Shown here: in pieces, positions 17,802 through 26,572 of the stretch
Layout of the letters: each line of letters begins with the position of its first letter
How positions within the stretch are numbered: the first letter of the stretch is position 1
Source of the DNA: a bacterium
GTDB lineage: Bacteria > Electryoneota > RPQS01
NCBI GenBank assembly: GCA_016703065.1
Contig: JADJCU010000001.1
Span: forward strand, 496,001-560,000
Length of the DNA: 64,000 nucleotides
Direction: 5' to 3'
Made by a program: the position numbers and the translations under genes
The notes under the pieces: generated by a model
What the model saw: only the letters and a program-made list of their open reading frames with translations
The model's database searches: none
Told to the model about the DNA's origin: nothing

Positions 17802-20008
17802 ATGCGTCTAAGATTTACTTTGTTCATGGCTTGCGTGGCACTTCTGATGTCGTCTGCGCGGGCTGAGTTCTTCGTTGAACTCTACGATCTTTCCCAGCCA
17901 ATCATGACCGCTTGCACTGGAGGAACGCCCGTTCCGGATAGCACCGTGATTAAGGTCTTCTGGGATTCCCTCGGCAATGGTGCCGACGACAATGACCCGC
18001 AGCCGCCTGAAGGTACCGGCTGGATGCAGGTCAACTACAATCAGTTCCTCCTCAATGGCGCGTCAGAGCTCGCCTTCCCCGGTGGCTTTGCGGCGCTCGA
18101 GAATTACGTGATGGCCGATGGCTATCCCGATCCTGCTCAAGGAACCGGCCACCCTGTTTACTTCCTCAAGATCTGCGTTCCCGAGGGTGTGATCTGGACA
18201 AGCGACACCTTCCGCGTGTCTCCTGGCTATCAAGCCGTGTTCTTCGGAAGCGATGCGGGCGAAGAGCCTTGGTTCTGTGCCCCGGGCGTCTGTGCCGATT
18301 GCCCCGGACCGGCCGTTGTATCCAACCTTACTGCCTCGACCACTTATTGTGATTCAATCGTCCTGGATTGGGACCACAACGGTGTCAACGTGGCCGGATA
18401 TCGTGTGCTCTTGGCGGACGAATTCCCGCAGCAATACGTCTACATTTCCGGCTCGGCCAATACCCGCTTCGTGCATACCAATCAAGATGGTGGTGTTGAT
18501 GTCAATTACGGCGTGCGTGCCTTTAACATTTGTGGCACAGGACAGGACGCCGACACGGCTTATTCGCCGCGCCAGTCCATTTTGGCCGTGCCGTTGTTGC
18601 CCCACCGACACCGTCGAACGTTGTGGCCACGGACAACCTCTGCGGCACCGTGCACGTCACATGGTCGATCAACACTGTGCTTGGCCTTGACGAATTCCAC
18701 ATTTACCGAAACGGCACGATGATCGGTACCGCGCCACATGGAAGCGCCGGTGATGATCATCAGTATGTCGATAACTCCCCGCTGCCTGCGGCTGCCGAGT
18801 ATTGCGTGTTCGGTTTCTCGAACGTCTGCGGTCTTGGCGACGAAGATTGTGATCAAGGTCAGTCCGGCTCCGCGCCGACCGGTTGCGTCGTTTCAAACGT
18901 CGAAGCAACGGACGATGACTGCGACGAAGTCTGCATCACGTGGACGGCGACGTGCCCGGATGTGACGGAGTTCCAAGTTCTGCGCGCAACCATTCTGGTC
19001 GGCACCGTTCCTGCGGCGGGCGGCCCGAACTACAGCTTCTGCCATGCAGCTCCGGCCGGTGCGGCGGGTGGCTATCAGATTCGCCCGGTCAACGCCTGCG
19101 GCAACGGCACGTCCCAGCCGTCTCCGCCAGAATCAGGTCTGCGCCAGGCTGCTCCCGGCAACGTTACGGGCATCTCTGCGTCCGACACGCTTTGCGACAA
19201 GGTTGTTGTCACGTGGACGGACTTGGCTGCCGCCGATCAATACGAAGTGCGTCGTAACCCCGGCGGCACTCTGGCTACCGTAGCGGGCGATGTCAATACC
19301 TATGATGACCTCACTGCGGTTGCCGGTTCGACTTACAACTACACAGTCGTCGGTCTGAATGAGTGCGGTGTTGGCTCGGTAGCCACGGGCAACGGCGGAA
19401 CTCGCCGCGCGTCAGGAACTGGCACGGCCTTGTACACGCTCGTTACGGCTGGCCCGCCTAACTGGACGTACTCGATGGATGTCACCTCCGGTTGCTTGGA
19501 TCGCGTAAAAATCCGCGACTACTGCGACGGAACCACCGCGACTGCTCCGGCCGGTTGGACTGCTAACGTCTACGGTCTGGACTCGATCATCTTCTCAACG
19601 ACGACGGCGGTTGGCGCACAGGATGCGATCGTCACCGGCTTCGTGCTCTCCCATCCGACGTGCGACGGTGATGGCCGTTGGAATGTCGGGCAGTCGGGCG
19701 GCTCGATTCGCGGTCCGCTGCCGGTGGGTGACAATGCTGCGCTGCCGACTGAATACAGCGTAAATGTCTTCCCGAATCCGTTCAACCCGATGACGAATTT
19801 CAGAATCGCGATTCCGCAAGCTTCCGAAACGCGCATTCTGGTCTTCAACATCGCCGGTCAGCTCGTGCGCGACATGAGCATGGGCCGCATGCAGGCCGGT
19901 TACCACACCGTGCAGTTCGGCGGAAGTGATCTGCCCTCGGGTATGTACTTCGCCCGGATTCAGGCGGGTAACTTCCACAGCACACACAAGCTGATGCTGC
20001 TTAAGTAA
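17802..20008 (+). CDS. Exported FN3-repeat protein with T9SS sorting domain, split by a one-base indel
   Basis: Reading continuously across a break, this encodes about 735 residues: signal peptide (MRLRFTLFMA, cleavage after ARA), a unique N-terminal domain of about 150 residues with several cysteines, four fibronectin type III-like repeats each holding a conserved cysteine pair (for example DNLCGTVHVTWS and DDDCDEVCITW), and a T9SS type A domain (VFPNPFNPMTNFRI to STHKLMLLK). The first frame stops at 18720-18722. Adding one G after 18593 restores AVPVVAPPTPSNVVATD. It is related to the next gene, which has the same GPP(N/S)W and GTISGPLP-type elements. Confidence 0.85.
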
Positions 20009-20072
20009 CCGGCGTACCGCCGGACACAATGCGCTGACGCGGCAGGTGCCTGTCATTACATTGCTTAGAAAT

Positions 20073-20112
20073 GCAACGGGGCGAACCAAACGGTTCGCCC
20101 CGTTGCTGTTTT
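20073..20112 (+). terminator. Rho-independent terminator
   Basis: Fifteen-base perfect stem (GCAACGGGGCGAACC and its complement), loop AAAC, then TGTTTT. Confidence 0.9.
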
Positions 20113-20141
20113 GCACCACTATGGAACTTCGCCACAAAGCC

Positions 20142-20170
20142 TTGCAATATAGCCTCTGCCGGACTATATT
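20142..20170 (+). promoter_or_regulatory. Predicted sigma70-type promoter
   Basis: TTGCAA, 17 bases, TATATT, about 55 bases upstream of the 20232 start. Confidence 0.65.
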
Positions 20171-20231
20171 CTTGAAGGGTCCCCCAACTCTGCGCCCGGT
20201 TCTGCACTGGGCAACGCCAATAGGTGGTGTC

Positions 20232-22886
20232 ATGAACACACGTCAAAAAAGAAGGGCCGTCTGGTTACTTGTCTTCGGACTCATGGTAATCGGACGGCTT
20301 TCTGCTCAGGTCCATGTTGCAGGGACGACATCGCTTCCTCAACAGCACCCGGGATCAGCAGAACGCATGGTAAGCCGAACCGATGATCTCGCCCAGTTGG
20401 TCTGGACCGTCATCATCGGTGACACAATCAAGTTAGTCCATTACAATGTCTGGGATTTCTCGTTTAACGATTTCCTCCTGACATCGCCTTTGCAGGTGAA
20501 CGGGGGAGCAATCGCCGCTGCGCCGACGCAGGCAACCCACCCGGACGGAATTTGCCTTCCCGCCTTTCAAGAAATCCAGATTGTCGGCACCCCTATCATC
20601 CCAATGGCTGCAATCGATTTCCTCGCCGGTGCCGGAGCGTTCACCTCATCCGGACCGCTTACCTCAGGCTTTCAGCTGAACATCGGTGAACCAAAGATTG
20701 CTCTATCTGCTAATGACGCTGTCCATCTCGTTAGTCGGGACCTCTCGATTGGAGGCAGTCCAAAGCCGATCTTCTATTCACGGGGCGTAGCCGAAATTGA
20801 GATGGGATTCGGTTTTGGCATTCAATGGCAGTTTGTTGATGATCCATACCAACTTGAAATCCTGGATAGTGTGATCACATTGGGGCACATTGTGGCCGCA
20901 TCGCAAACCGGTTCGCGCATCGCCGTGCTGTACGCTCGCCATCCCGATTCCGGCCTCGCTGAAGTTGAACGCCGGAACACGGACATTTACCTCCGCATGT
21001 CCGAAGATGGCGGCACCAATTTCGATCCGCCTCGAAATCTCACTGAGTTCATTCAAGCGGATGTCGCAGGCTGCTGTGGAAGCGGCAACTTCGAATGCTG
21101 TAACCGCGATACGTTGCGCGCCTTTGATCATATCTCAGCGCTCTTCGACGATGAGGGTGTGCTGCACATTGCCTATACGGCCATCGGCTACTATCACATG
21201 CCAACAGAAGGTCAAGACAGCGCCCGCCGTGATCGCGCCATGCTTTGGCATTGGGACGATATGACGGAATCGCATCATCTGATTGCCGAACACTGGATTG
21301 GTGGAGGCGACTCGATTGACGCACAACCCGGTCTGGGCTCTGGCCGCGCAATTCTCGAACATCCGAGTCTCGCGTTTGATGACGCCACGGGCTACCTCTA
21401 CTGCGCGTACCTGAAATATGATACGGCCGCGCACCTCGACGGGCAATCGATTCTCAACGCCGATGTGTTCGTTAGTCGCTCGCAAAACAGCGGCTTGGAG
21501 TGGAGCGTCGGCGCCAATATCACCTCTACCCCGCCGGAGAATAACCAGAATCGCAACGAACAGGAGCTGTCCGTTGCCCCCAATATCGTATCGTCGCAAC
21601 TCACCTGCGAGTATCTCCTGCACAAAGCGTCTACGTATGACTCGCTCGCCTTTCCGGAATCGGATGTCTGTTTGGCTTTCGTGAATCTTGATGACATTGC
21701 GTTCGGCCCGAATGTTCCGCAGCGGTCGCTGCATGTTGCCACCGAACCGTGCGATTCCTCTGTCACATTAATCTCCGTGTCGCAGGACCTCTGCGATTCC
21801 GTGCTGCTCTCCTATCAAGTTCTAACTCTTAACACCTTCTCGCACGTGTATTTCTTTCGCGATGGCCAAACCGTTGGCATCGAACCCGTGGTAGATGATC
21901 AGCTGCGTGTCTACGCGCATCACACGACTAACGGCACGCTCGGCCAATACTCGGCGGCCGGCTGGACAAACTGGTGCGGCCACACGACTGCGTCCGACAC
22001 GTTGCCCGGACGCGCGCTGCAACCGCCGTCACCGGTCGATTCGTTCCGGGCATCGCGTGATCACCATGCGGTCGTGCGGTTGACGTGGGTCGAATCACCG
22101 GGCGCCGATTCGGTCGACTACTATTCTCTCTATCGTGACAATCTTCTGCTTGGATCCGTTCCGCCCGGCGTGACCGAGTTCGTTGACGCCACGGCTTTGC
22201 CCGACGTGGTCTACGCCTACGGCATCAGCGCGCACAATCACTGCGGCGACGGAGACCCGGTGTCTGACCCGGGAGGTATCTTCTCTGCGAACGGCGGTCA
22301 AGCCTCGCTCTCGCTTTTGAACGCTGGCCCGCCAAGCTGGGACTATCAGCTAAACTGGATTCAAGGCTGTGTCAATCGACCTGTAATCCATAGTCTCTGT
22401 CCCGGAACTTCCGCCGAGTTCATCGGTGCAACGTGGCAGGTTACGCAATATGCCGATTCAGTCGTCTTCGTCGGCGAACCACTCTGCGAATCCATGATGA
22501 CCGTTGCGGGCTTCAGACTCACCAACACTAATCCAAATTGCATCGGCGACGGCACATGGTCTGCGGGTCAAAGCGGCGGCACGATAAGCGGCCCGCTGCC
22601 AGCCGGAAACAGCCCGACTCTGCCCGCGAAATTCTCCGTCGCCGTCTATCCCAATCCGTTTAACCCGTCGACCACTCTGAGACTCGAGCTGCCGCAATCA
22701 GCATTTACGACAATCAGCATATATAATGTGAACGGCCAGCTTGTCCGGGTGTTGACTCCGGGCTTCATGAAGGCCGGATATCACTCTGTGTCGTTTGACG
22801 GACATGATCTTGCATCGGGACTCTACTTCGCAACGATGCGCGCCGCAGGCGTCCAGATCACGCAGAAGCTCATCCTTATGAAATAG
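20232..22886 (+). CDS. Exported sialidase-like/FN3 protein with T9SS sorting domain
   Basis: 884 residues. The start at 20232 is chosen because AGGTGG lies upstream and a signal peptide follows (MNTRQKRRAVWLLVF, cleavage after LSAQ). Residues about 40-500 resemble an exo-sialidase/BNR-type propeller (repeated segments such as DIYLRMSEDGGTNF and DVFVSRSQNSGLEWS), but I do not see the catalytic residues needed to call a sialidase. Two FN3-like repeats follow, then a domain shared with the 17802-20008 protein (GPPSWDYQLNWIQGC, GTISGPLPAG). It ends with a T9SS type A domain (YPNPFNPSTTLRLE to TQKLILMK). Probably surface-attached. Confidence 0.85.
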   Translation: MNTRQKRRAVWLLVFGLMVIGRLSAQVHVAGTTSLPQQHPGSAERMVSRTDDLAQLVWTVIIGDTIKLVHYNVWDFSFNDFLLTSPLQVNGGAIAAAPTQATHPDGICLPAFQEIQIVGTPIIPMAAIDFLAGAGAFTSSGPLTSGFQLNIGEPKIALSANDAVHLVSRDLSIGGSPKPIFYSRGVAEIEMGFGFGIQWQFVDDPYQLEILDSVITLGHIVAASQTGSRIAVLYARHPDSGLAEVERRNTDIYLRMSEDGGTNFDPPRNLTEFIQADVAGCCGSGNFECCNRDTLRAFDHISALFDDEGVLHIAYTAIGYYHMPTEGQDSARRDRAMLWHWDDMTESHHLIAEHWIGGGDSIDAQPGLGSGRAILEHPSLAFDDATGYLYCAYLKYDTAAHLDGQSILNADVFVSRSQNSGLEWSVGANITSTPPENNQNRNEQELSVAPNIVSSQLTCEYLLHKASTYDSLAFPESDVCLAFVNLDDIAFGPNVPQRSLHVATEPCDSSVTLISVSQDLCDSVLLSYQVLTLNTFSHVYFFRDGQTVGIEPVVDDQLRVYAHHTTNGTLGQYSAAGWTNWCGHTTASDTLPGRALQPPSPVDSFRASRDHHAVVRLTWVESPGADSVDYYSLYRDNLLLGSVPPGVTEFVDATALPDVVYAYGISAHNHCGDGDPVSDPGGIFSANGGQASLSLLNAGPPSWDYQLNWIQGCVNRPVIHSLCPGTSAEFIGATWQVTQYADSVVFVGEPLCESMMTVAGFRLTNTNPNCIGDGTWSAGQSGGTISGPLPAGNSPTLPAKFSVAVYPNPFNPSTTLRLELPQSAFTTISIYNVNGQLVRVLTPGFMKAGYHSVSFDGHDLASGLYFATMRAAGVQITQKLILMK

Positions 22887-22909
22887 CCAATAGCCGTTGT
22901 GTTCAAAGC

Positions 22910-22945
22910 AAGCGGGGCGAACCAACTCGGTTCGCCCCGCTTTTT
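22910..22945 (+). terminator. Rho-independent terminator
   Basis: Fourteen-base stem (AAGCGGGGCGAACC and complement), five-base loop, TTTTT. The inner arm GGGGCGAACC is the same as in the terminator at 20073-20106. Confidence 0.9.
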
Positions 22946-22962
22946 GTCACAGCCGCGTTGTG

Positions 22963-23456
22963 CTACTTCCGCTTGTAGCGCATGTCCATCATCTTCTCTC
23001 TTCCGGTGTGCCCGGGAAATTCCAGGCCTCGTATGTATACTCTTCGTCATTGATGAACGTATACACGTGACGGCACGGCACATCACGCTGATTTAATCCC
23101 GGACTGTTCATCGCGCCGTCGAAAACGATGCGCTTGCCCCCGTCCTGTTCCTTCCCCCACATCGAATATAGCCCGGTTGACATATTGTCATTCCACGTGA
23201 ACCAATAGCGCTGCGTGAAATTGTCATAGCCGGTCATGCCGAAACCCACAAACGGCATCCCTTCGTAGTCCATCTTGAAGTGCTGCACCTGAATGCGGCC
23301 ATCAAGGATCATCTCCGTGACGGCTGAACCTGTCATCGGCTTGCCGCGCTCAATCATCGTGACTTCCCACTCTCCGCACTCTTTCGCCATTCGCGCATGC
23401 TGCTCACCCGGCGTTGCGTTACGCATCCAATTCGCCATCATCTCTTGCTCGGTCAT
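22963..23456 (-). CDS. DUF1579 family protein, C-terminus shifted by a one-base indel
   Basis: About 164 residues when repaired. The DUF1579 family has no settled function. Its members begin with a conserved EHxxLAKxxGEW-like segment (here EQHARMAKECGEWEV) and carry a GYDN motif (GFGMTGYDNFTQRYWFTW). As sequenced the frame ends early at 22989. Adding one A (plus-strand T at 22994-22995) gives the end RKMMDMRYKRK, which lines up exactly with FKAFQIVYTRKK of the paralogue upstream. Unlike that paralogue it has no signal peptide, so it is probably cytoplasmic. Confidence 0.8.
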
Positions 23457-23592
23457 CTCAGGTCCCTTCCTTTGAAGCTTTGTTCAATTGTTCCCCGGAA
23501 AGAACGGCAGCTCATCACTGCCGTTCGTAGTCTCGCTCTATACTAACCCCGAACGCAACATGCAACGCCGCGCTCGAAGCGCAACAAGCGCG

Positions 23593-24180
23593 TTACTTCT
23601 TGCGCGTGTAGACAATCTGGAACGCCTTGAATTCCTGCGGCGTGCCGATTTCGTCCCAGCTCTCGAGCACGTGTTCGTCATCGCTGATCCACTTCGAAAC
23701 GAATCGTACCGGCTTGTCCTTGACATCCATCACCGGCTCGTCCATCGTCGTGTTGAAGACGATCGTCTTGCCGCCATCGGTTGACGTGCCTTCCATGAAC
23801 ATCATGCCCGTCGTCATGTTGTCCGTCCACGTTGACCAATAGGTCTTATTGAAATTGTCATAACCCGTGTGACCGTGACCTTCATACGGCATGCCCATCA
23901 TCTCGCCCGTGAAATCTGATTCCACCACGCGACCTCCGTTAATCACCTTGTCGACACTGGTTCCGTGGGCTTCTTGCGCTGGTGCGTTTGGCCCCATCCA
24001 GAACGTCATGACGCAGTTCCACTCGCCTGCGGACTTCGCAAGCACTTCATGCTCTGCCTTGGGGCTTGCGACCTCCATCCACTTCTTCATCATGTCGGCC
24101 TCAGACATTCCTTCCTGCGCACCTGCTATAGTAGAAACGCACAAAACTCCAACTAAAACAAGAAGATGTAGCCTCTTCAT
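23593..24180 (-). CDS. DUF1579 family protein, exported
   Basis: 195 residues with a signal peptide (MKRLHLLVLVGV, cleavage after AGAQ). The start at 24180 is preferred over 24192 because GAGGTG lies just upstream. The rest matches its neighbour at 22963-23456: EHEVLAKSAGEWNCVMTFW, GHGHTGYDNFNKTYWSTWTD, and an ending of alternating hydrophobic residues (FQIVYTRKK). Function unknown in the family; the fold is probably a lipocalin-like beta barrel. The two paralogues are tandem and co-oriented and probably arose by duplication, one keeping and one lacking the export signal. Confidence 0.85.
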   Translation of the reverse strand: MKRLHLLVLVGVLCVSTIAGAQEGMSEADMMKKWMEVASPKAEHEVLAKSAGEWNCVMTFWMGPNAPAQEAHGTSVDKVINGGRVVESDFTGEMMGMPYEGHGHTGYDNFNKTYWSTWTDNMTTGMMFMEGTSTDGGKTIVFNTTMDEPVMDVKDKPVRFVSKWISDDEHVLESWDEIGTPQEFKAFQIVYTRKK

Positions 24181-24354
24181 CGGACACCTCATTTGAGTAA
24201 TTCTGTGGACTTTTCAGAATATAACATTTGTTCAAAAAAGAGTCAAGTGAATAGGATAATTTGAGGCAAGTTCAACCCGGCGATGCAGAAAAATGGGGAA
24301 TCAACCTCGGGGGCTGTTGCGGTGTCCAATTCATAGTAAGCCTCCCTTTCCAAC

Positions 24355-25161
24355 TTGACCATTCTTCGACCCGTGCGACATCCCCTCCTTTCGCCTGTTG
24401 CGTTACTTTTTGCACTTTCTTTCGCGCTGTGGGGCTGTCGCTCCGAGCCGATTCCCTCCGAATGGCATGACCGTGGCAGCGACATCAACGGCAAGCCCGA
24501 CCTCTCCGAGTTCAAGGGGCTGCGCCTGAAAGATGTCAATGCGCGATTCGTGATTGCCAATGACTCCGAGCAGCTCATTCTCGCGGTGCAGACGAGCGAT
24601 GAGATGCTGCAGCGCCAGCTCGAAGTCGGCGGCATGACACTCTGGCTGTCGAACCCGAAGAACAAGAAGGAGTCGTGCGGCGTCCGCTATCCGGCCATGC
24701 CCAAGCGTCCGGAGCATCCCGGGAAACCGCTTGAGTTCATGGAACCGAATCGGGAACCGCACTCCGGAAATGTCGAGCTGCTGGATCGCGCGATGCCGGA
24801 GCGGATGATGACGACCGAGGCCGCAAAGCTGGCCGGAATTGTGGCCGAGACCAGCTACGAATCCATGACGGCTGCGCATTCGATTGTGATTGACTTGGCC
24901 GCGCGCGCGCCATGGCTGCACGCGGGCGATGAAGTTCTGCTCGAACTCACTGTCCCCGAAGTTAAGCCGCCCAAAGCGATGCGCGAAGACGGCGAGCGGC
25001 GCGGTCCACCCGTGGGCGGCGGTGATGACGGCTTCGGCCCCATGGGCGGAGCGGGCCGTATGCGCGGCGGCCAGCGCGGCGGTCCACCCAAAGGCGAACG
25101 GCCCAATCAATCCGGAGGTAAAGAGATAAGCGTCACGCAGGTGATCAAGCTGGCAAAGTAG
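24355..25161 (+). CDS. Putative lipoprotein with Gly-rich tail
   Basis: Up to 268 residues, unrecognised. A hydrophobic N-terminus ends in a lipobox-like LWGC at about residue 28, so the mature protein probably carries a lipid at this cysteine. The next 190 residues include KPDLSEFKGLRLKDVNARFV and a beta-rich core. The C-terminus is a flexible Gly/Arg/Pro-rich stretch (GGAGRMRGGQRGGPPKG). The start is uncertain: TTG at 24355 or GTG at 24373, neither with a good ribosome site. Confidence 0.65.
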   Translation: MTILRPVRHPLLSPVALLFALSFALWGCRSEPIPSEWHDRGSDINGKPDLSEFKGLRLKDVNARFVIANDSEQLILAVQTSDEMLQRQLEVGGMTLWLSNPKNKKESCGVRYPAMPKRPEHPGKPLEFMEPNREPHSGNVELLDRAMPERMMTTEAAKLAGIVAETSYESMTAAHSIVIDLAARAPWLHAGDEVLLELTVPEVKPPKAMREDGERRGPPVGGGDDGFGPMGGAGRMRGGQRGGPPKGERPNQSGGKEISVTQVIKLAK

Positions 25162-25195
25162 ATCCGGAGTCTGCCCACCAAGTATTAACGCTTAT

Positions 25196-25277
25196 GTCAT
25201 CCTGAACGCAGTGAAGAATCCCTCTGGCGAAACACCCGGAGGGATTCTTCATTCCGCTGCGCTGCATTCAGAATGAC
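25196..25277. repeat. Imperfect palindromic intergenic repeat, copy 1
   Basis: Arms beginning GTCATCCTGAACGCAGTGAA and, in the other orientation, GTCATTCTGAATGCAGCGCA enclose CCCTC...GAGGG. A related copy lies at 28262-28333. Repeats of this GTCAT-CTGAA-GCAG type are common between genes in many environmental bacterial genomes. Confidence 0.75.
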
Positions 25278-25312
25278 GGTTGGAGGCAGATGGTCGTGTT
25301 GAAAGCAAGGCA

Positions 25313-25334
25313 GGGCGAGCCTATTGGCTCGCCC
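25313..25334 (-). terminator. Possible terminator downstream of the AT-rich island
   Basis: Nine-base stem GGGCGAGCC/GGCTCGCCC with a TATT loop. The minus-strand T-tract after it is poor. Confidence 0.45.
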
Positions 25335-25354
25335 CAAATTGTTAGCTATTGCTG

Positions 25355-26134
25355 CTACCTTGACCTCACTTTTCCGATTCGCTCTCGCAGAATTCTCTCT
25401 AGGTCATCCAGCTTGTCGTATTGATAATTCTGCATCTTCACTGGCGAAATATCAAATGGAAGTTTATTTTCCATCGCTTTTTCAAAATACTCGTTTTCAA
25501 TGAAAATCAGGACTGGCTTTGCCCTTGCCAAGGCGTAGCCAACTTCAATATAGCAGTTTGGCCGCTCAAACGTCAAGTCTGCAATTACTAATTCACACGT
25601 ATCAATGTAGTCGAATATGTCCACGAAGATATTCTTGCGAGGCTCTTCATGTTCTTGAAAGATTGGTTCAAGCCCAATGCTCTCGACTACCGCCTTGTAT
25701 TTTGCGAGGGTGTTGAGATGCAATGGTTGCTTTTCCTGCATGTTCTTCGGGGCGTTGCACGCTGCGATGATGAATGCTTGTTGCCTTCTGTGCAAGAGCT
25801 TAGATTCGTAATACTCGCGGCCCCTAAGAGAAAGCGCTATCATTCCGCTAAGTGTTTGCCTGCCCGGGACTACTGCGTTGCAAACATTGTCAGATGCATT
25901 AAGTGATACTATTTCGTCTGAGATTGTGCCTTCTGGGAAATACGCCTTGCTTCCTATGAGTGAGGGAGTCGAGCCGTTTGATTTGTACAGTATGTCAAAG
26001 ATGATCTCTCTTGCCAGTCGATGTTCGTCTGCAATCAGGAGACTTGAGTCTGGCCGAACAAGTGTTTCTGGTTTTTGGTCACCGTCACACGAGTACCTGA
26101 ATGCGTTATCCAACGAGGTGCTTGCGCTTGACAA
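25355..26134 (-). CDS. Nucleoside-deoxyribosyltransferase/TIR-like domain protein
   Basis: 259 residues. Residues about 125-259 form a Rossmann-like domain of the nucleoside 2-deoxyribosyltransferase/TIR-like group: first strand QAFIIAACNA, then CELVIADLTFERPNCYIEVGYALARAKPVLIFIE with the conserved Asp and Glu. Such domains cleave N-glycosidic bonds or bind nucleotides, and some serve as anti-phage effectors. The N-terminal 120 residues are unrecognised. The start is a TTG (26134) inside the upstream small gene, 29 bases before its stop, so translation is probably coupled. Base composition is clearly AT-richer than both flanks, suggesting recent transfer. Confidence 0.7.
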   Translation of the reverse strand: MSSASTSLDNAFRYSCDGDQKPETLVRPDSSLLIADEHRLAREIIFDILYKSNGSTPSLIGSKAYFPEGTISDEIVSLNASDNVCNAVVPGRQTLSGMIALSLRGREYYESKLLHRRQQAFIIAACNAPKNMQEKQPLHLNTLAKYKAVVESIGLEPIFQEHEEPRKNIFVDIFDYIDTCELVIADLTFERPNCYIEVGYALARAKPVLIFIENEYFEKAMENKLPFDISPVKMQNYQYDKLDDLERILRERIGKVRSR

Positions 26135-26402
26135 AGTTCACCTCGGACAAGTTGCGAATGTCGGCATACTGAACATACGTGCCGTTTAGTATCATCCACT
26201 TGGCAATGTTCGACGCGACCGACTGAAAGCCCAAGTCATTCTTACAGATACTCAGCTGTAGGTCGGTTTTCACCTTGACCATGAATTTCTGGTCCCGTCG
26301 GGCGAACTCGATGACAAAGTCAAGTTCACTTGCTTGAGCTTGGACACGTACTTCCCTGAGTGACTTGTCGCGGTACTGAAAATCAAGAAAGCGTGAACTC
26401 AT
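26106..26402 (-). CDS. Small hypothetical protein, partner of the TIR-like gene
   Basis: 98 residues, unrecognised, starting at 26402 after a good GGGAGGAAG site. It has a mixed alpha/beta pattern with a beta-rich middle (LDFVIEFARRDQKFMVKVKTD) and no signal peptide. Overlap with the following gene and shared AT-rich composition suggest a two-gene module. Confidence 0.65.
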   Translation of the reverse strand: MSSRFLDFQYRDKSLREVRVQAQASELDFVIEFARRDQKFMVKVKTDLQLSICKNDLGFQSVASNIAKWMILNGTYVQYADIRNLSEVNFVKRKHLVG

Positions 26403-26440
26403 CGAACTTCCTCCCGTGTTGCTCAAATTTACAACTGAAC

Positions 26441-26572
26441 GCGGCGCAGGATTTCTCCTGCGCCGCTTCGTTTCTACTATCTGCACTGCGGCGGGCGGCA
26501 CGCCTGCCGCCCCTACTCCACGTCCGCCATGCGTTACGCGCTAGCGGCAATGGGTCCAGCGTCCACGCTGGC
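26441..26572. repeat. Cluster of GC-rich inverted repeats after groEL
   Basis: Three short palindromes lie between the groEL stop and the AT-rich island: an 11-base stem at 26441-26466 (GCGGCGCAGGA, loop TTTC), a GC-rich palindrome around 26489-26512 (core GGCGGCACGCCTGCCGCC), and CCAGCGT...ACGCTGG at 26556-26572. The first or last may end groEL transcription. The last resembles the CCAGCGGCACGCTGGCG repeat found near 55.6 and 60.3 kb. Confidence 0.6.

Noticed and set aside
25196..25277. Insertion sequence or transposon end
   Set aside because: No transposase ORF and no target duplication seen; it is only a short palindromic repeat.
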